From Phorcus lineatus (taxonomy: Eukaryota > Mollusca > Gastropoda > Trochida > Trochidae), in contig OV121090.1 in the NCBI GenBank assembly GCA_921293015.1, forward strand, positions 3,596,001 through 3,660,000: DNA of 64,000 nt. Reading direction: 5' to 3'. This document shows, one piece after another, positions 25,309-43,380 of this stretch (positions are counted from its first letter, which is position 1; each line of letters starts with the position of its first letter). The translations under genes were made by a program, and so were the position numbers. The notes under the pieces are model-generated. The model was not told the DNA's origin, ran no database searches, and saw nothing but the letters and a program-made list of their open reading frames with translations.

Positions 25309-26299
25309 CCACTGGTAATAATGATGGAACAAATTAAAGTATTCGAATACATGAGTATTTGATAGAATGTGACATTTGCTCTTCAAATTGTTAATTTCAT
25401 ATAGTTTCATTAAAGTAAACTAACCAAATTGCTAATAGATTGAGATGAGCAAAGCAAGACTAGAGTCGCCTTACAGAATTATTTGTTGTCACATTACTAT
25501 TACAAACGTTATAGAGTCACATGTTCGTGTGAAATTGTATTCCTTTAAGGTTCCTAACGAATGAGGTTGTTATATGGATTAATGCATTTGAAGGCAGATG
25601 ACACTTTCGCATGAAAATCTCGAGGAATGAGACATGAAATATACAACCTGCTTGCTGGCGCGATCAAATATTACGAGATATTAGATGCTGAAAGAGGCGA
25701 TTTGAGTTTTCATCAACGAGAAACCATATTGTGATTACTCCTCAGCCTATCTTTATACCCTGTGAGATTAACTGTTGCATTTAATTAAATTTTTCTGAAA
25801 ATTACGAAAAACGTGACCGACCAATTACCCATGTAAGAGGACTTTTCCAAACTCTGAAAAACATGTTTACATAAGACAGATTTCTTCAAGAATAGAAATA
25901 TTCTTCTAAGAAACTAATTTTATATTTTGAAATAAAACATACAACCATATTTGTGTTTTCTTTAATGATTTTTTTATTCAGTCGTTGATGCGTTTCTTGA
26001 CAATTATTTGAACACCACATGATCCGCGGCGCGCTATGGAAGCAAGTAGATTTCTTTAACAAAGATCAACACTTTTTACATGGCTTTGTTGAAAAAGGTA
26101 GCACTCTTTTTTATGAAATACATCAATAATTAGCAATAACATTACCAAAAAACGTTTCAACATGGTTCCCACGACAGTCACAACTTGGACATGGGATGTG
26201 ACGTCATAACATGCTTTTTTTTGGTAGATATACCGTCTTGTTCGTCTTGAAAGTTGTATGTTTACCGCTTATTGATGAATTTTATTTTTGTTTACTTTC
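25309..26299. other. Intergenic, AT-rich
   Basis: No gene or repeat is recognised. A single palindromic CRE (TGACGTCA) lies at 26199-26206. Confidence 0.5.
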
Positions 26300-26470
26300 T
26301 CCAGTTCCACTACCCAAAGGGCGAAATCCGACTCCCCGAGGGGATTGAGATTGTGTGGGTAAGGGGGGGGGGGGGGGGGGGGGGGGTTGGTTTGACCACC
26401 CCCATTTCACTTTTAGATTGTTTAACTCCCCCCTCCCCCTTTAAAAATTCCTGGATTCGCCACTATAGCT
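26300..26470. repeat. Short dispersed-repeat-like segment with 24-G run
   Basis: A run of 24 G at 26363-26386 is followed by C-rich sequence and the phrase TCCTGGATTCGCCACTAT, which resembles ends of dispersed repeats seen in many invertebrate genomes. The assignment is from memory of similar sequences, so moderate at best. The frame at 26254-26472 is an artefact of the G run. Confidence 0.4.
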
Positions 26471-28659
26471 AGATAGTATGCATTGGCCGTCTGAAACAAA
26501 ACAAAATCAATGGCTTGGAGGAATAAACAAACTTTTACATTAAGAATAAAAAGTTTAGAGTAAATCTTTGACCTGCAATTTTATAATACCTGGGTTTGGT
26601 ACCAGACAGAAAAAACTACACCTCTAGACGTTGAGAAGAAAACCGGAAGGAGAAATTGGGCGTTTTATGTACATCATTTTAAAAATATAATTTGAAATAA
26701 AAAATCTAACAGACACAGAAAATAAGTCCATTGAAAAGCATGAAACTAGCTCTTAACGATTTTGCAATTTTACAAAATCTAACCAAAACAATAAATTATT
26801 CCAATTGACCGCGAAATGTTTTTTGAAATACGATGATTTTTTAAAATTTCGAGGTCAGTGACGTCACAGAAACATCTGCCCGTGTCGCGTGCACATTATA
26901 TTGTTGCGCAGTGTGCTGCGCAGTACGATGAAGTGCTATGTACGTTAAAGATTTTATAATCATCAATTATTTCTAGAATTATCTTCGAGGGACGGAGTTG
27001 CGGATGTAAATGACTGTACTTAGTTCGATAAGCAGGGACAGGCCAGGAAAACACTCGCAATTTACAAAGTAAATGTTCGTCTGTATTACTCTTTATAAAA
27101 GCCGTCACAAAGCAGTTTGTAGTGAAAGAAAGTTGTTGAAATGGGCTAAAGGGGTCTGCGCCGGCCCTCAAGTGGCAGATTGCATCAAATATTAATGATA
27201 TCGTTTCTGCCTCTACAATGGGGGCCGTGGAGTTAGCTAACACATATTCAAAAGAGCGGGGCTAGTTTGTATAGGTATTAAGTAGGGGGGAGATCAGCAT
27301 TGTGAAACACCCTCAAGACTGGGAGACATTTTAGTCATCGCGATGATATAATAAGTTCTTCCATCTGCCAGTTGAAGAGGGGTCTATACCCACCTGTGAG
27401 GAATTGAGGTGGGGATATAGGGTGGGGTGGGGTGGGGTGGGAGCGGTAATACTTTTGTATGTGGAGGAACAGATCACGTCTCTAGTGTAACCTCTTTCTA
27501 TTTGTCCAAAGATTACTCTCTTCAACAATAAATGAGATATTTCCCCCTGAATATGACACAGGCGATATTTCAACAAGCGAGAAATATTTTTTGAGTTGAT
27601 ATCGTGGTGGGCAAATAGATATATGCCATAAGCTTTTTCATATGTGATGTACTCAAGCGGATTGATTGATTTACCATTCCCACACGCTCCAACCCTCGTG
27701 CGCTCTTCACGCGCCGTTTAACATTCCAGCTCTGTCGGAAGGTTGGAGCTACACGGTTTCAAGATTAAAAACTGTCACAAGCTAAAATATTACTTTACTT
27801 ATGTAATCTCAGAAGATCTGCACAGCTAGAAGTAAAATCTGCCTTGTATGGTCTTCTCCTTATGCTAATAAATCGCTGATTTCAAGAATCAAAATTGAAA
27901 CTCTTAAGAGTTTTTAATCATAGCGGGACGATTGTTGAGAGATTGGCCTCCAACTGCGGGGATATCAGTGTGAGATATAAGCCATGGTTTATGACACATA
28001 TGGTAAAGTGAGAACTTGCATTCTTATAATACGGAGTGTTACCGTGATATTAAGGCGATCTGTATTCTTATCTTCAACGATATCATATTTTTACGAAAGG
28101 TAGGATTCTTGTTAAAACACGCTGTGCATAAAACGAGAGGAAGTAGATGGAAGGTTTTGCAATTTATAAGCATTTCGCTGAATTTTTTTCTATATCTTTC
28201 AACATCTTATGGATATAACGTATGTTGGTATGGTTTGGTTATATTCGATAACGAAGAACAAGGAGTTTAATCGATAGAATATAAGCATGCTGAAGCATTT
28301 CTTTCCACTTACGTACACGGCATTTGTTTTTAAAACGATCAAGAAACAAAGATGGCTGAATGTGATACATTTAAAAAAGTATTTATTAGATTTTAAGTCG
28401 AAAATGAAGAATAATAAATTTAGGGAGTGTAGCCACTCCATTGATAGACTCTTGTGAATGGCGCGTCATGCTTAAACTAGAAAGATTGAAGAAGGAGTTT
28501 AAACTTAAATATTTGAAAGAAAAATATGGCATACACATAAATCTGTCATCTAGTGCTGATGGTATACAAGGGCACATTCATCAAGTGGGCACTTCCTGTT
28601 TTCGCTGATGTCTGGATTGGACAATGCTGACTTAAGAATTCTTCAATGAAGGCAATACG
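26471..28659. other. Intergenic with a CRE and a G-quadruplex motif
   Basis: No gene is called. A CRE (TGACGTCA) is at 26859-26866. A reverse-strand frame at 26896-27243 (115 residues) lies in a GC-balanced patch but shows no recognisable domain. Four to five G runs separated by single T form a strong quadruplex motif at 27420-27441. Confidence 0.5.
27420..27441 (+). other. G-quadruplex motif (GGGGT)n
   Basis: The plus strand reads G3 T G4 T G4 T G4 T G3 with single-base loops, the most stable class of predicted quadruplex. Its function is unknown. Confidence 0.85.
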
Positions 28660-28774
28660 TATACTCAACAAAAAAAGTAAAGGACCACCTCAGTAATAAA
28701 GCATAAGAACATGAACTATAAAGAATCCTCAATATTGAAAATCGCGGTGGTCCTTATCTTTTTTGATCAGTATA
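28660..28774. mobile_element. MITE-like element, copy 2 (best preserved)
   Basis: Terminal inverted repeats of roughly 28-30 bp: the left end starts TATACTCAAC and runs into AAAGGACCACC, while the right end is GGTGGTCC...GATCAGTATA. Total length is about 115 bases with no coding capacity. TA dinucleotides at both ends would fit a Tc1/mariner-type TA target, which is an inference. Related copies lie at 25188-25308 and 29612-29702. Confidence 0.8.
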
Positions 28775-28819
28775 TTCCGAAAGATGAATCTTGTAATTGG
28801 CAATAATGCAGATTGATGT

Positions 28820-29110
28820 GTGGACAATTTATCTTTGAAAACATGAGGTACATTTACTAGTTCAATCTAGTTAAAACTAGATGTATTGATCCGTCAACGG
28901 ACTTCAGGACGTATTTTATTACAGCTAGTTTTAACTAGAGTGTTTACTATTTATACATATTGTTATAGATAACAAATAAAGGATGTCCAAGTATTTGTGC
29001 TTGACGATTTATCTTTGAAAACATCATATATATTTACTTTTTTACAGAGGTGAGATAACTGATGTAGAATCAATTGTGCTTAACAGTGTGTATGTGAAAA
29101 CATAAAAAGT
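28820..29110. repeat. Degenerate tandem repeat with TTTGAAAACAT motif
   Basis: ATTTATCTTTGAAAACAT occurs at 28827 and 29007 (180 bases apart), each followed by a TTTACT tract. A weaker third relative (GTGCTTAACAGTGTGTATGT...GAAAACAT) begins near 29078. Between the first two lies a perfect 15-bp inverted pair, TCTAGTTAAAACTAG at 28867-28881 and its complement at 28924-28938. Confidence 0.65.
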
Positions 29111-29165
29111 ATTTCCTTTTAACTTATGGGGAAAAATTACAGAACTGGAAGGGATATATATATAT

Positions 29166-29310
29166 ATATATGAAAGTATTAAAAAATACAGAGAAGATGT
29201 AAATCAACTTTCAAAATCATGACTTTATCTTTTTCCTTGGAAAAACGATAAAGTCATGATTTTGAAAGTTGATTAACATCTTCTCTGTATTTTTTAATAC
29301 TTTCATATAT
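29166..29310. repeat. Long hairpin: 64-bp arms, 17-base loop
   Basis: 29166-29229 and 29247-29310 are reverse complements over 64 bases with a single mismatch, separated by 17 bases. A transcript of either strand would fold into a long, almost perfect stem. It abuts a TA tract on the left and the CT microsatellite (29341) on the right. It may be a foldback transposon fragment, a young replication-born palindrome, or a source of double-stranded RNA. An assembly artefact is also possible. Confidence 0.95.
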
Positions 29311-29337
29311 GCTTCTCCACGATTGATACTTCTTACA

Positions 29338-29492
<155 letters not shown>

Positions 29493-29611
29493 CTTGTGAT
29501 TTAAGCCGTGTAATAATATGTTAATCATAAAGATATGAAATATGTTTATTATATCATACAAATACACTGGAGTTTACGCAACCAATAAGTTACGGATACC
29601 CCAGTATTCAA

Positions 29612-29702
29612 TATTCAACCAAATAATGGACCATTATATGAGCCATTGCAGATCTCTATAACGAAAATCAGGGCGGTCCTTAACTAATTCTGTTGAGTAT
29701 AT
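29612..29702. mobile_element. MITE-like element, copy 3 (shortened)
   Basis: The right end is CGGTCCTTAAC...GTTGAGTATA, whose last ten bases are the exact complement of the TATACTCAAC terminus of the 28660 copy. The left end (TATTCAACC...ATGGACC) is diverged, and the internal ATAACGAAAATCAGGGCGG matches the family core. Confidence 0.65.
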
Positions 29703-32700
29703 AAGTCTATCCGTTATCCTATATTGGCAAAACTCAATTCAGATTACGCAAGTATAGTAGTTAAATAACATTACCCTCTGAAATTTTTAAATATAGAACT
29801 TCTATTCATTTTTCTCTTCATTGAGATGATACTAACGGTAATTTATGGGTATGCCATGTACCAACCCCTCACAGTAGTTGCGGATTTTGTACAATTATAT
29901 AATGTTAACATTAGCTGTCCGTAATACTGAATAAGCTAAATTCACTAGTTATAAGCTAGACCAAACTTGTATTGCACTGCAATCATCTTTATAAAGAACA
30001 TTTATTCATTGATCATTCCTTATTCATTCTACGACAATATTTGTGGAAACAAATATACAATGTCATCGAATTCCTCATTTAACGTTCTGTAATGTACGTT
30101 AATCCTCATTAACTCATTTACTCAATTTCCTCTGTAATAATATTCATCACGTAGAGTTGTTGAAATAAATTCAAATTTCAATGCATTATCATAGATATTA
30201 CTATGGTACACTCTTCATAGATATTTATAATGAGTATTAGTGTGCGAAATGAAAAGTGTCATAAAGGAAATGTAGAAAATGGCATGCGAGATGTCCACAA
30301 AAATATATACCACAAAGTTCTTTAAATAACGCACTTAGAAATGGGATATGTACACATACAGACAAAAAACTGTCGTTGTATGGTACAGTTCGTACCATCA
30401 CGTGACCCTGAGTTCCACGTGCTACTATAAATATGAAGATATTCATTTATGATTATATCATTCCCGACGTGTTTGCCGAAGCCTATAGATACGCTGTTAG
30501 GAATATGTGATATATTCTCATAATGTCAAGAAAACATCCCATTTAACAGAAGAAACAACGGAGTTATGAGTTCGAATCTTTCCACGGTTCAGAGCAAGCA
30601 TCTCCAACCTCACCTATCAAAGATAAAACAGTGATATATTCAGCGATATATTTCTTTCAGTTGCTGTATGGTGCCTGAGTGTGAGCACCTTGAAATTGAG
30701 TAAAAACTGTAATGAATATTTATGTACTTTCAAGATTATTGAATAAGACAAATGACATCATTTTGGTGAATGGAGAAGTTTGATATATCCATGTCAAACA
30801 AGTGAACCGAGATTATAGTTTTAAACAAAGGTTAAAGTATTTTAAATGTTTTAAGCCTCTGTTAGACAACTCTTAGACCTATCAGTAAATTCGAACGTAT
30901 TTCTACAGCCATCTAAACTGCGCAGAATTCGAAACTTTGTACCTTTAGTCATTGGTATATAAATTTGACTGTAAAGACGTTTGGAACTTGAAAGTCTTCT
31001 TTTGACACAATTTCTTAACATTTTCTTCAGGATTTTGAAAAAATATGGTCTTAAGGCAACAAAGGTTGATATAGAATCGCATACTTCGAACTGGTTTAGC
31101 TCAAATATCGAAATATGCAGCAAGCATGTCAAAGTTTACCGTCATCTTTCTGAACACTGGCGCCCACGTACTAACGATTTCAGATAAATATGATTTGCAG
31201 GTTGTCTGTATGTTTAAACTGACTTGTTGTATAAAAATCTTTGAATAAATAATAACTTGTCAACAATAACTGTCCCATCAAACATATTTCTATCATGGCG
31301 AAGAGGTGACCCGGTTCAGTAAACACACAGACTATATGATATGAAACATAAACCAAACAGCACGAGCGGAAGAAGCGACAAAGGCGAAAACAAACATTAT
31401 TCTTCCAAAATCTGACTATAAAAATAGCATAAAAAAGGAAGTATTTGAAATTCTTTCTTGATATCACTTTATGCCACGTGCTTCGTGTGTTGTAGTCAAA
31501 CAAGAATAAATTCCTTTTAGAGATCTGCCAAGAAAAATACGCCTTCAGATCTGTTGGAAGAGGATTTAGTGATTTTATAAATATGTCAATTTGTATTTTC
31601 AACGCGATGTCGAGATTTGAACGTTACACGCGACCGACTGCAGTTACGTGAAATGTGTGACCAGCGCATATTCATATTTGATCAAAAAATGCCATATCTT
31701 CACTTTAAACGATTTTCATGCCAATGGCACATGCGAAAGGAATCCATAAGTTTGCCGACAAAACATTGAAGACCATATCCTTCTGGAAAACAAATAACAC
31801 AGGCTTCATAAACGAATGTCTAATATTTGACGCGAAAAGATGACATTTTGCTTTGGACGTGTGCCTTAATATTCCGATCATAGCATCTTTGGCTTGGCTT
31901 ACGGATGAGGACATTCTATTTGAAGGCATCTTTCTTTTCTGATCTTCTGTCTTGAGCTACATATTCTCGGGAAAGAGCGGGGTTCAACTTTAAAAGAACT
32001 TGTGTTCATGATTATGATACAAAATGATAGAAAAGGTAAACAAAGGTATGAAAAAAAATCAATACATCATAGTCTGAATAGTATAAATGAAATTCTTCAA
32101 AGTTAAGAAAAATCTTTAATCTGTACTAAAGATATATACCTGCAAGAAAGGGAAAATAAACTAATGAAAACATCAATATTTTGCTCATTATTTATTCAAC
32201 TTTGACATTTCCTTTCCCATTCTTAATTAATTTTCAAAAAGGGTTCCCACAAAAAAAATCTTGTCAGGATTTACCTGTACCTTCCTGTACAGGTAATTAT
32301 CAGCGTCCCGACGTCAGGTGAGACAGGTGTAATGTATAGGCCATGTAGAACAGGACATAAAGTCAGTGGAGCGTGGAATATGACGGACAGACTCGTGAGA
32401 TCAGCTCTGAAATGGCCGGGTCGGAGGTTTATTAAAGGAAAGACGTCTACATCAAAGACATGCTGAATTAATGAGTGAATTATTAAACATCAAGAGAATA
32501 ACACGAACTGCATGCACACCAGAACGCCGTGTTATTGACATGTTGTATGTTGGACAGACGGACAGACGGACAGAGGATCGCCTCTTCGTCAGTGTGCTAC
32601 CTTAATGCGCTCATGCAATAGTTCGTGAGTGTCTGTAAAGCCCCCTCCCCTCCTTAAAATGAGTGCCGACATAAAGATTAATATTTTTCATGGGGATCTG

Positions 32701-33060
32701 GAGCAAGCTGATGATTTATTTAGCCATCAAAGGAATATTTGGATACGATCTTGATAATGCGAAATCTTATGAATATTTTATTACAAAAACAGAAGTCAAA
32801 TATCAGATATAAAAGAGAAGATGAAAGAAATATGCATTGAAGTCTTTGTTGTAATGTGATATCGATGCGAATGATGTAACGTTTATGACTTTGAAAATTT
32901 GTAAAAAAATACAAGACCCATATCTCTTTTAAAAGGCTTAAAATTTTAAAACAGCAGTCAGTTGAACCTTAACAAACATTCACCTCTAACAGCTGTTGTT
33001 TATTGCTTTTGCCCCTACGACTGCTATTACTATTGCTTTTATTACTTCCACTATTGTTAC
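29703..33060. other. Intergenic; several unassigned minus-strand frames
   Basis: No gene is called. Three minus-strand frames follow one another (31929-31705, 31602-31180 and 31132-30851; 74, 140 and 93 residues). None matches a family I know, and all lie in AT-rich sequence. A short octamer repeat (GGACAGAC, about three copies) is at 32551-32574. Confidence 0.45.
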
Positions 33061-33063
33061 TAT

Positions 33064-33129
<66 letters not shown>

Positions 33130-33158
33130 CACTACTACTACTACTACTACCACTACTA

Positions 33159-33216
<58 letters not shown>

Positions 33217-33219
33217 CAC

Positions 33220-33254
<35 letters not shown>
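33064..33254. repeat. (TAC)n followed by (AAT)n microsatellite
   Basis: About 155 bases of near-perfect TAC repeats to about 33218, then AAT repeats to 33254. All four long frames across it are repeat artefacts. Confidence 0.97.
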
Positions 33255-33258
<4 letters not shown>

Positions 33259-34460
33259 TAGACGCAAGCGACGACGACAGGATTCAGCGCTGTAAAAGCA
33301 CATTCAGTACAAACATAGTCATGTTAGCAATCAACCCTGAAAGTTTCATGAAGATTGGCTCACGCATTAGTCCACAGCAGCATGTTTTATGTGAACAAGT
33401 TTCGTAACCAAACTGCGATTATTGCAAAGAAGTTGATAATGCTAAAAAACCATGACACATACGAATTCGTCATGATTTACTTTTTTGTTTGAATTGATAT
33501 TACGCTTCTTTCAAAACAAGTTTCAAGTCTCTAAGTCAATTTTGAAAAAATACCCCATGTTAATTTTGAAAAAGGTATTTTCCCCGATTTTGATCGATTA
33601 TTGTGAACGAAAATGACTGTTCGCGACCAATGTTTTTATTGATTTGTAAAGTGCCCATAGTGGTTTCACATTCCTGAGAAAATGGTGTAGTTGTGAGTCT
33701 AACTTTTTGAGTTATAACCCCTTGAACATGCTCACATGTGCTAAGTCGCCCGACTTCGAAGGGTTGCTGAGTAAAAAGTATTAAAGTTTGAGCAAAAATT
33801 TCACTAACTTTTTCTCCTCAGTACTTCAGCTACAACATATGTAACTTTCAGCTCTGAGATGCTAGTATCTTCGGAGGAGAAGATTCTCAAAGGTGCGTGG
33901 GGTCCGGAAATTTCAAAAAGTCAAAAAAAGTAATATGGCGGCGTAAGTATGCATGCTACGAAGTCGCCATGATTTACTTTTTTGCTCCAAATGTAATTGC
34001 CTATCGTTTAAAAAAAGTTTCAGGTCTCTAAGTGCATGTTAATTTTTGAAAATTTGAGTGGTACTGTGCCTTTAACGCTTAATCCGATTAAGCCCAAAAG
34101 CTTATTAGAACCCCTTCTCATGAAGTTCTACCAGACTGCGAAGTTTGGCTGTTGTAGCTGTAGCGGTTTGGGCTAAATCGCGTACACAAAATCGGTGGCA
34201 AAAAAAAATAATAAAACACGCCAATAACAATAAGGATTCAGCAAAATTGCTGAATCCTTAAATATTTTAGGAAATATTGGCATTTTAAGGTTGTATGTCG
34301 TTAAATAAGACTTGAGAAAGACTGATAGACTGATTTTGCATTTTTCTAGACTTTATTGGCCTCTTATTGCCTTGATTCCAATAGGTATTGCAGGCATGTG
34401 TACAATATAGTCGCAAGCGACGACAATGACAGGATTCAGCAAAATATGAGCACCCGTGGC
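33255..34460. repeat. Dispersed-repeat-like region with internal duplication
   Basis: Two related segments begin near 33466 and 33963: each has TCRTCATGATTTACTTTTTT-like sequence followed by GTTTCAAGTCTCTAAGT or GTTTCAGGTCTCTAAGT, about 497 bases apart. GACAGGATTCAGC also occurs at both edges of the region, near 33278 and 34428. Phrases such as AAAGTTTCATGAAGATTGGC have the feel of high-copy repeats. There is no coding capacity, so this may be a decayed non-autonomous element. Confidence 0.55.
34231..34260. repeat. Perfect 30-bp hairpin
   Basis: TAAGGATTCAGCAA, then AA, then the exact complement of the first arm. The core GGATTCAGC recurs at 33281 and 34431, linking the hairpin to the surrounding repeat. 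Confidence 0.95.
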
Positions 34461-36762
34461 TCTTGGGGGCAAACTAAGTGATTTTCCAAGTTTAGATAGC
34501 GTTTTGAAGACAGTTTTAGTACACTGCAGTTGATTTAGCTTCTACTGTTACTTCTACTTCTACTGCTACTTCTACTATTGCTGAGTACTCATCTACCTAT
34601 CATGATAACCTAGTCCACTATTGTACAACTGAAAATATATCGTATCCTACATACCGGATATCTGAGACAACAGGTATTCATACCTTTATATACTATTAAC
34701 CTTATCACATAATGTATAAGGATATGAAGAACAACTTTGTTTTTTCATTTTTCCGGACTTGTAATTTCATACGTTTATTCAGCTATAGATTTGCTGAAGT
34801 AAAGTCTAGACTACAAAAAAGTCTTGTTTGTTAAATAAATCACTGTAAAGAACTGAACATAATGTGCAGGTGTATGAAACATGCATTTACTGAAATAAAA
34901 CTATTTGACCATTTGCAAAAGCCATTTATTCTATGAAGAATGATCCAGATGAAGTTGAAGGGATTAGGGACCTACTGACTAATTAATGCTGGATTATCGT
35001 CGCTAAAGTCAGAGCACATTCATCAAGTTTCTTCTCAGATAACAAATCTCATAAAGTCATTACCGTCACTCGGAAGTTCGGGTTAATTAGTTGTCTCACT
35101 ACTGCTCCGCCCGCACGACAAGGGTTAAACGAGGGTTCATTAATATTGTCTTATGGATTTCTTGCTATAGATAACACATGTCGATGTAAGTCACTTAGAA
35201 ACGTTCATACTCTTTCGGTATGATATTGAACATTATATCGTTTCAAAGTTATACTATCTTTAAGACGCTAATGACTATATATCGGTATATCACTTGCTCA
35301 CGCTCGGTTAATACCAATATTCAGGCATCCGTGCCTTAAACAAATATGACCTGACAATTCATAACAGTATCAAAAGCAGGAAAGTTATTTCGTCTTGTGT
35401 GAAATAATTTCAAACAGAAAGACACCTTGTTGCAAGAATAAATGAATTTTTCGGACTATTGACAATCAATAATGACTGAGAAGAAATCAAGTTTCTTCCA
35501 TACAGTTTGTCGTGTGTGGCAAATGCCACCCGTATGGTTGACATTTCGTCAATTGACAATGTTACTTTGTGTGGTACAAACTTATTACATGCCGTTCACA
35601 ACGCCATAAATTAATATTGTTACTTACTATTAATGAGCGAGATGTCCATATTCAAATATCCAAAGCAAGAAATTCTGTCCCGGATATTATTACACAAGGC
35701 GCTACTCAAAGGACACCGTGCTTCGTAGTCGTGGCGTAGTTTGCTGGAATCATATAAGACTTCAATATGGATCGGTATATACAGTTGTTCTTTGAGCACT
35801 GATCTTTTTCTATTTTAATAACACGGGGATCCATTTTTCTTTATTGTCAGGTGTCTCGGGTCCGAATTATTGCATGCATTACCCTTGCCCGCGTCTCAAT
35901 GTGGATACAAGAAATTTATTAAAATTTACAAAGGCGTATCTATTATTATGGTGAAATCTACACGCTATGTATTGAGGGGGATCAAGGGGGTCGGCGGCGT
36001 CTGTGGTCCCCCTCCTCCCCAGCGTTCGTAGTCTTTTCGTCTGTCACGTTCTCACGATTATCAAACCGCTCCCCAAGCTCACATCGGAGTCCTCGCATGC
36101 TGCGTTTCCCCCTCTTTCAGCAAGCATCATATTCACTGAATGAAATCCATTCTTCTTCTGCGATATTATGCATATTCCAGTGAAAGGGAATAGGATTATA
36201 AGTATTAATATTCCGTGCAGGTGAAATTGAAACCAGAGGATAGTCTTGTGTGGCAGATAAAACAGGCAGGAATTCGTATCGTGTTTGTCGTTTATCATTT
36301 CATTCCCTGCACCTGCGAGCTGAAGTTTTTTGTCCGTAAATGCTGGGAATTTAAAAATATTTTGGTTAAGCTGTACATAGGTATTATAAATGCAGATTCT
36401 TAAGTGTCAACTTTGATATGGATTTACATATTTTCAAAAGTCTATAAATTATCAAAACCTAGGATTTGATCATATCGTCAAATGCTGTAGTGCAATCTTT
36501 ACTATTAAGTTTAAAAAAAGTATTTTGATTGATTCATTTATAATGATATTCGTATTCTTTTTTCGATTCAAAGCATTCGGATTTCGTAGCGCTGTAAACA
36601 TTTCGTCTGATGGACGAATGTTAAGGAATCTTTTAAAGTCTACGAACACAATGTTTAATCAGCATTAGCTTTTCTTAGGTTGACCTGTGCAGCTATTTCG
36701 CGACTGACGTACAGTCTAGTCAGACACCTGCGCGTCGTCACTGCTGATTCCAAGTTGTCGAT
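34461..36762. other. Intergenic, no gene supported
   Basis: Unique AT-rich sequence with a short CTTCTACT repeat at 34540-34585. A short phrase GCTCACGCTCGG followed by TACCAA at 35296 recurs at 43596, suggesting old copies of a dispersed repeat. The frames at 36044-36298 and 36215-36403 have no recognisable features. Confidence 0.5.
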
Positions 36763-36828
36763 CACTTCCGGTTAGGACACAAGATGGCGGTGTTCGGCAT
36801 CCGGTTTCAAATGCCAACTTTTGTTCCG
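36763..36828 (+). promoter_or_regulatory. ETS + YY1 TATA-less promoter, possible first exon
   Basis: A perfect ETS-type site CACTTCCGG (36763-36771) is followed ten bases later by AAGATGGCGG (36781-36790), the YY1 motif that marks start sites of many housekeeping genes. Its ATG at 36784 opens a 15-codon frame (MAVFGIRFQMPTFVP) ending at a phase-0 donor-like CCG|GTAATA at 36829. It may be the first exon of a plus-strand gene or non-coding RNA. No downstream exon could be identified. Confidence 0.4.
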
Positions 36829-42984
<6,156 letters not shown>

Positions 42985-43380
42985 GATATCCACATTCTCT
43001 TATGCGTATATCAACGCATATCATTTAATGTGGATTTTTTTTTACCTAATAACTTTTAAATCGTGAATCCGAGTTTAGATAATTCTATTCAATTGCCTAT
43101 CAAATAAGTTACCTTCGTGGACAAACGAAAAGGGGTAAACAAGTTATTTTATACCTTATAATATTTATTTTATGGATCCGTTTAATGATAATTCAATCCA
43201 ATATCCTATCAAATGATATGCCTTCGGGGACAAACGAGAAGGGATAAAGAGCAGAATATCCACATTCCTTAAAGCTTACAACAACGCAAATAATAAAAGT
43301 TTTTTATTTTAACTGGTAACGCCGAATAATTATAGTTCCATTTTATATCCTATCATATCAGATACCTTCGGGGAAAAACA
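42985..43380. repeat. Diverged tandem repeat, three CCTATCA...CCTTCG modules
   Basis: CCTATCAAATAAGTTACCTT at 43096, a relative at 43205 and a third at 43349 are each followed by a CGTGGAC or CGGGGA stretch. The phrase ATATCCACATTC recurs at 42987 and 43257 (270 bases apart). This is an old tandem expansion with unequal spacing. Confidence 0.7.

Noticed and set aside
26896-27243. 115-codon minus-strand frame
   Set aside because: No domain or splice context recognised; sits in a GC-balanced patch where chance frames of this length are possible.
30851-31929. Series of minus-strand frames that might be exons of one gene
   Set aside because: One has an acceptor-like TTTGTTTTCCAG inside it, but composition is AT-driven, no motif is recognised and the phases were not shown to connect.
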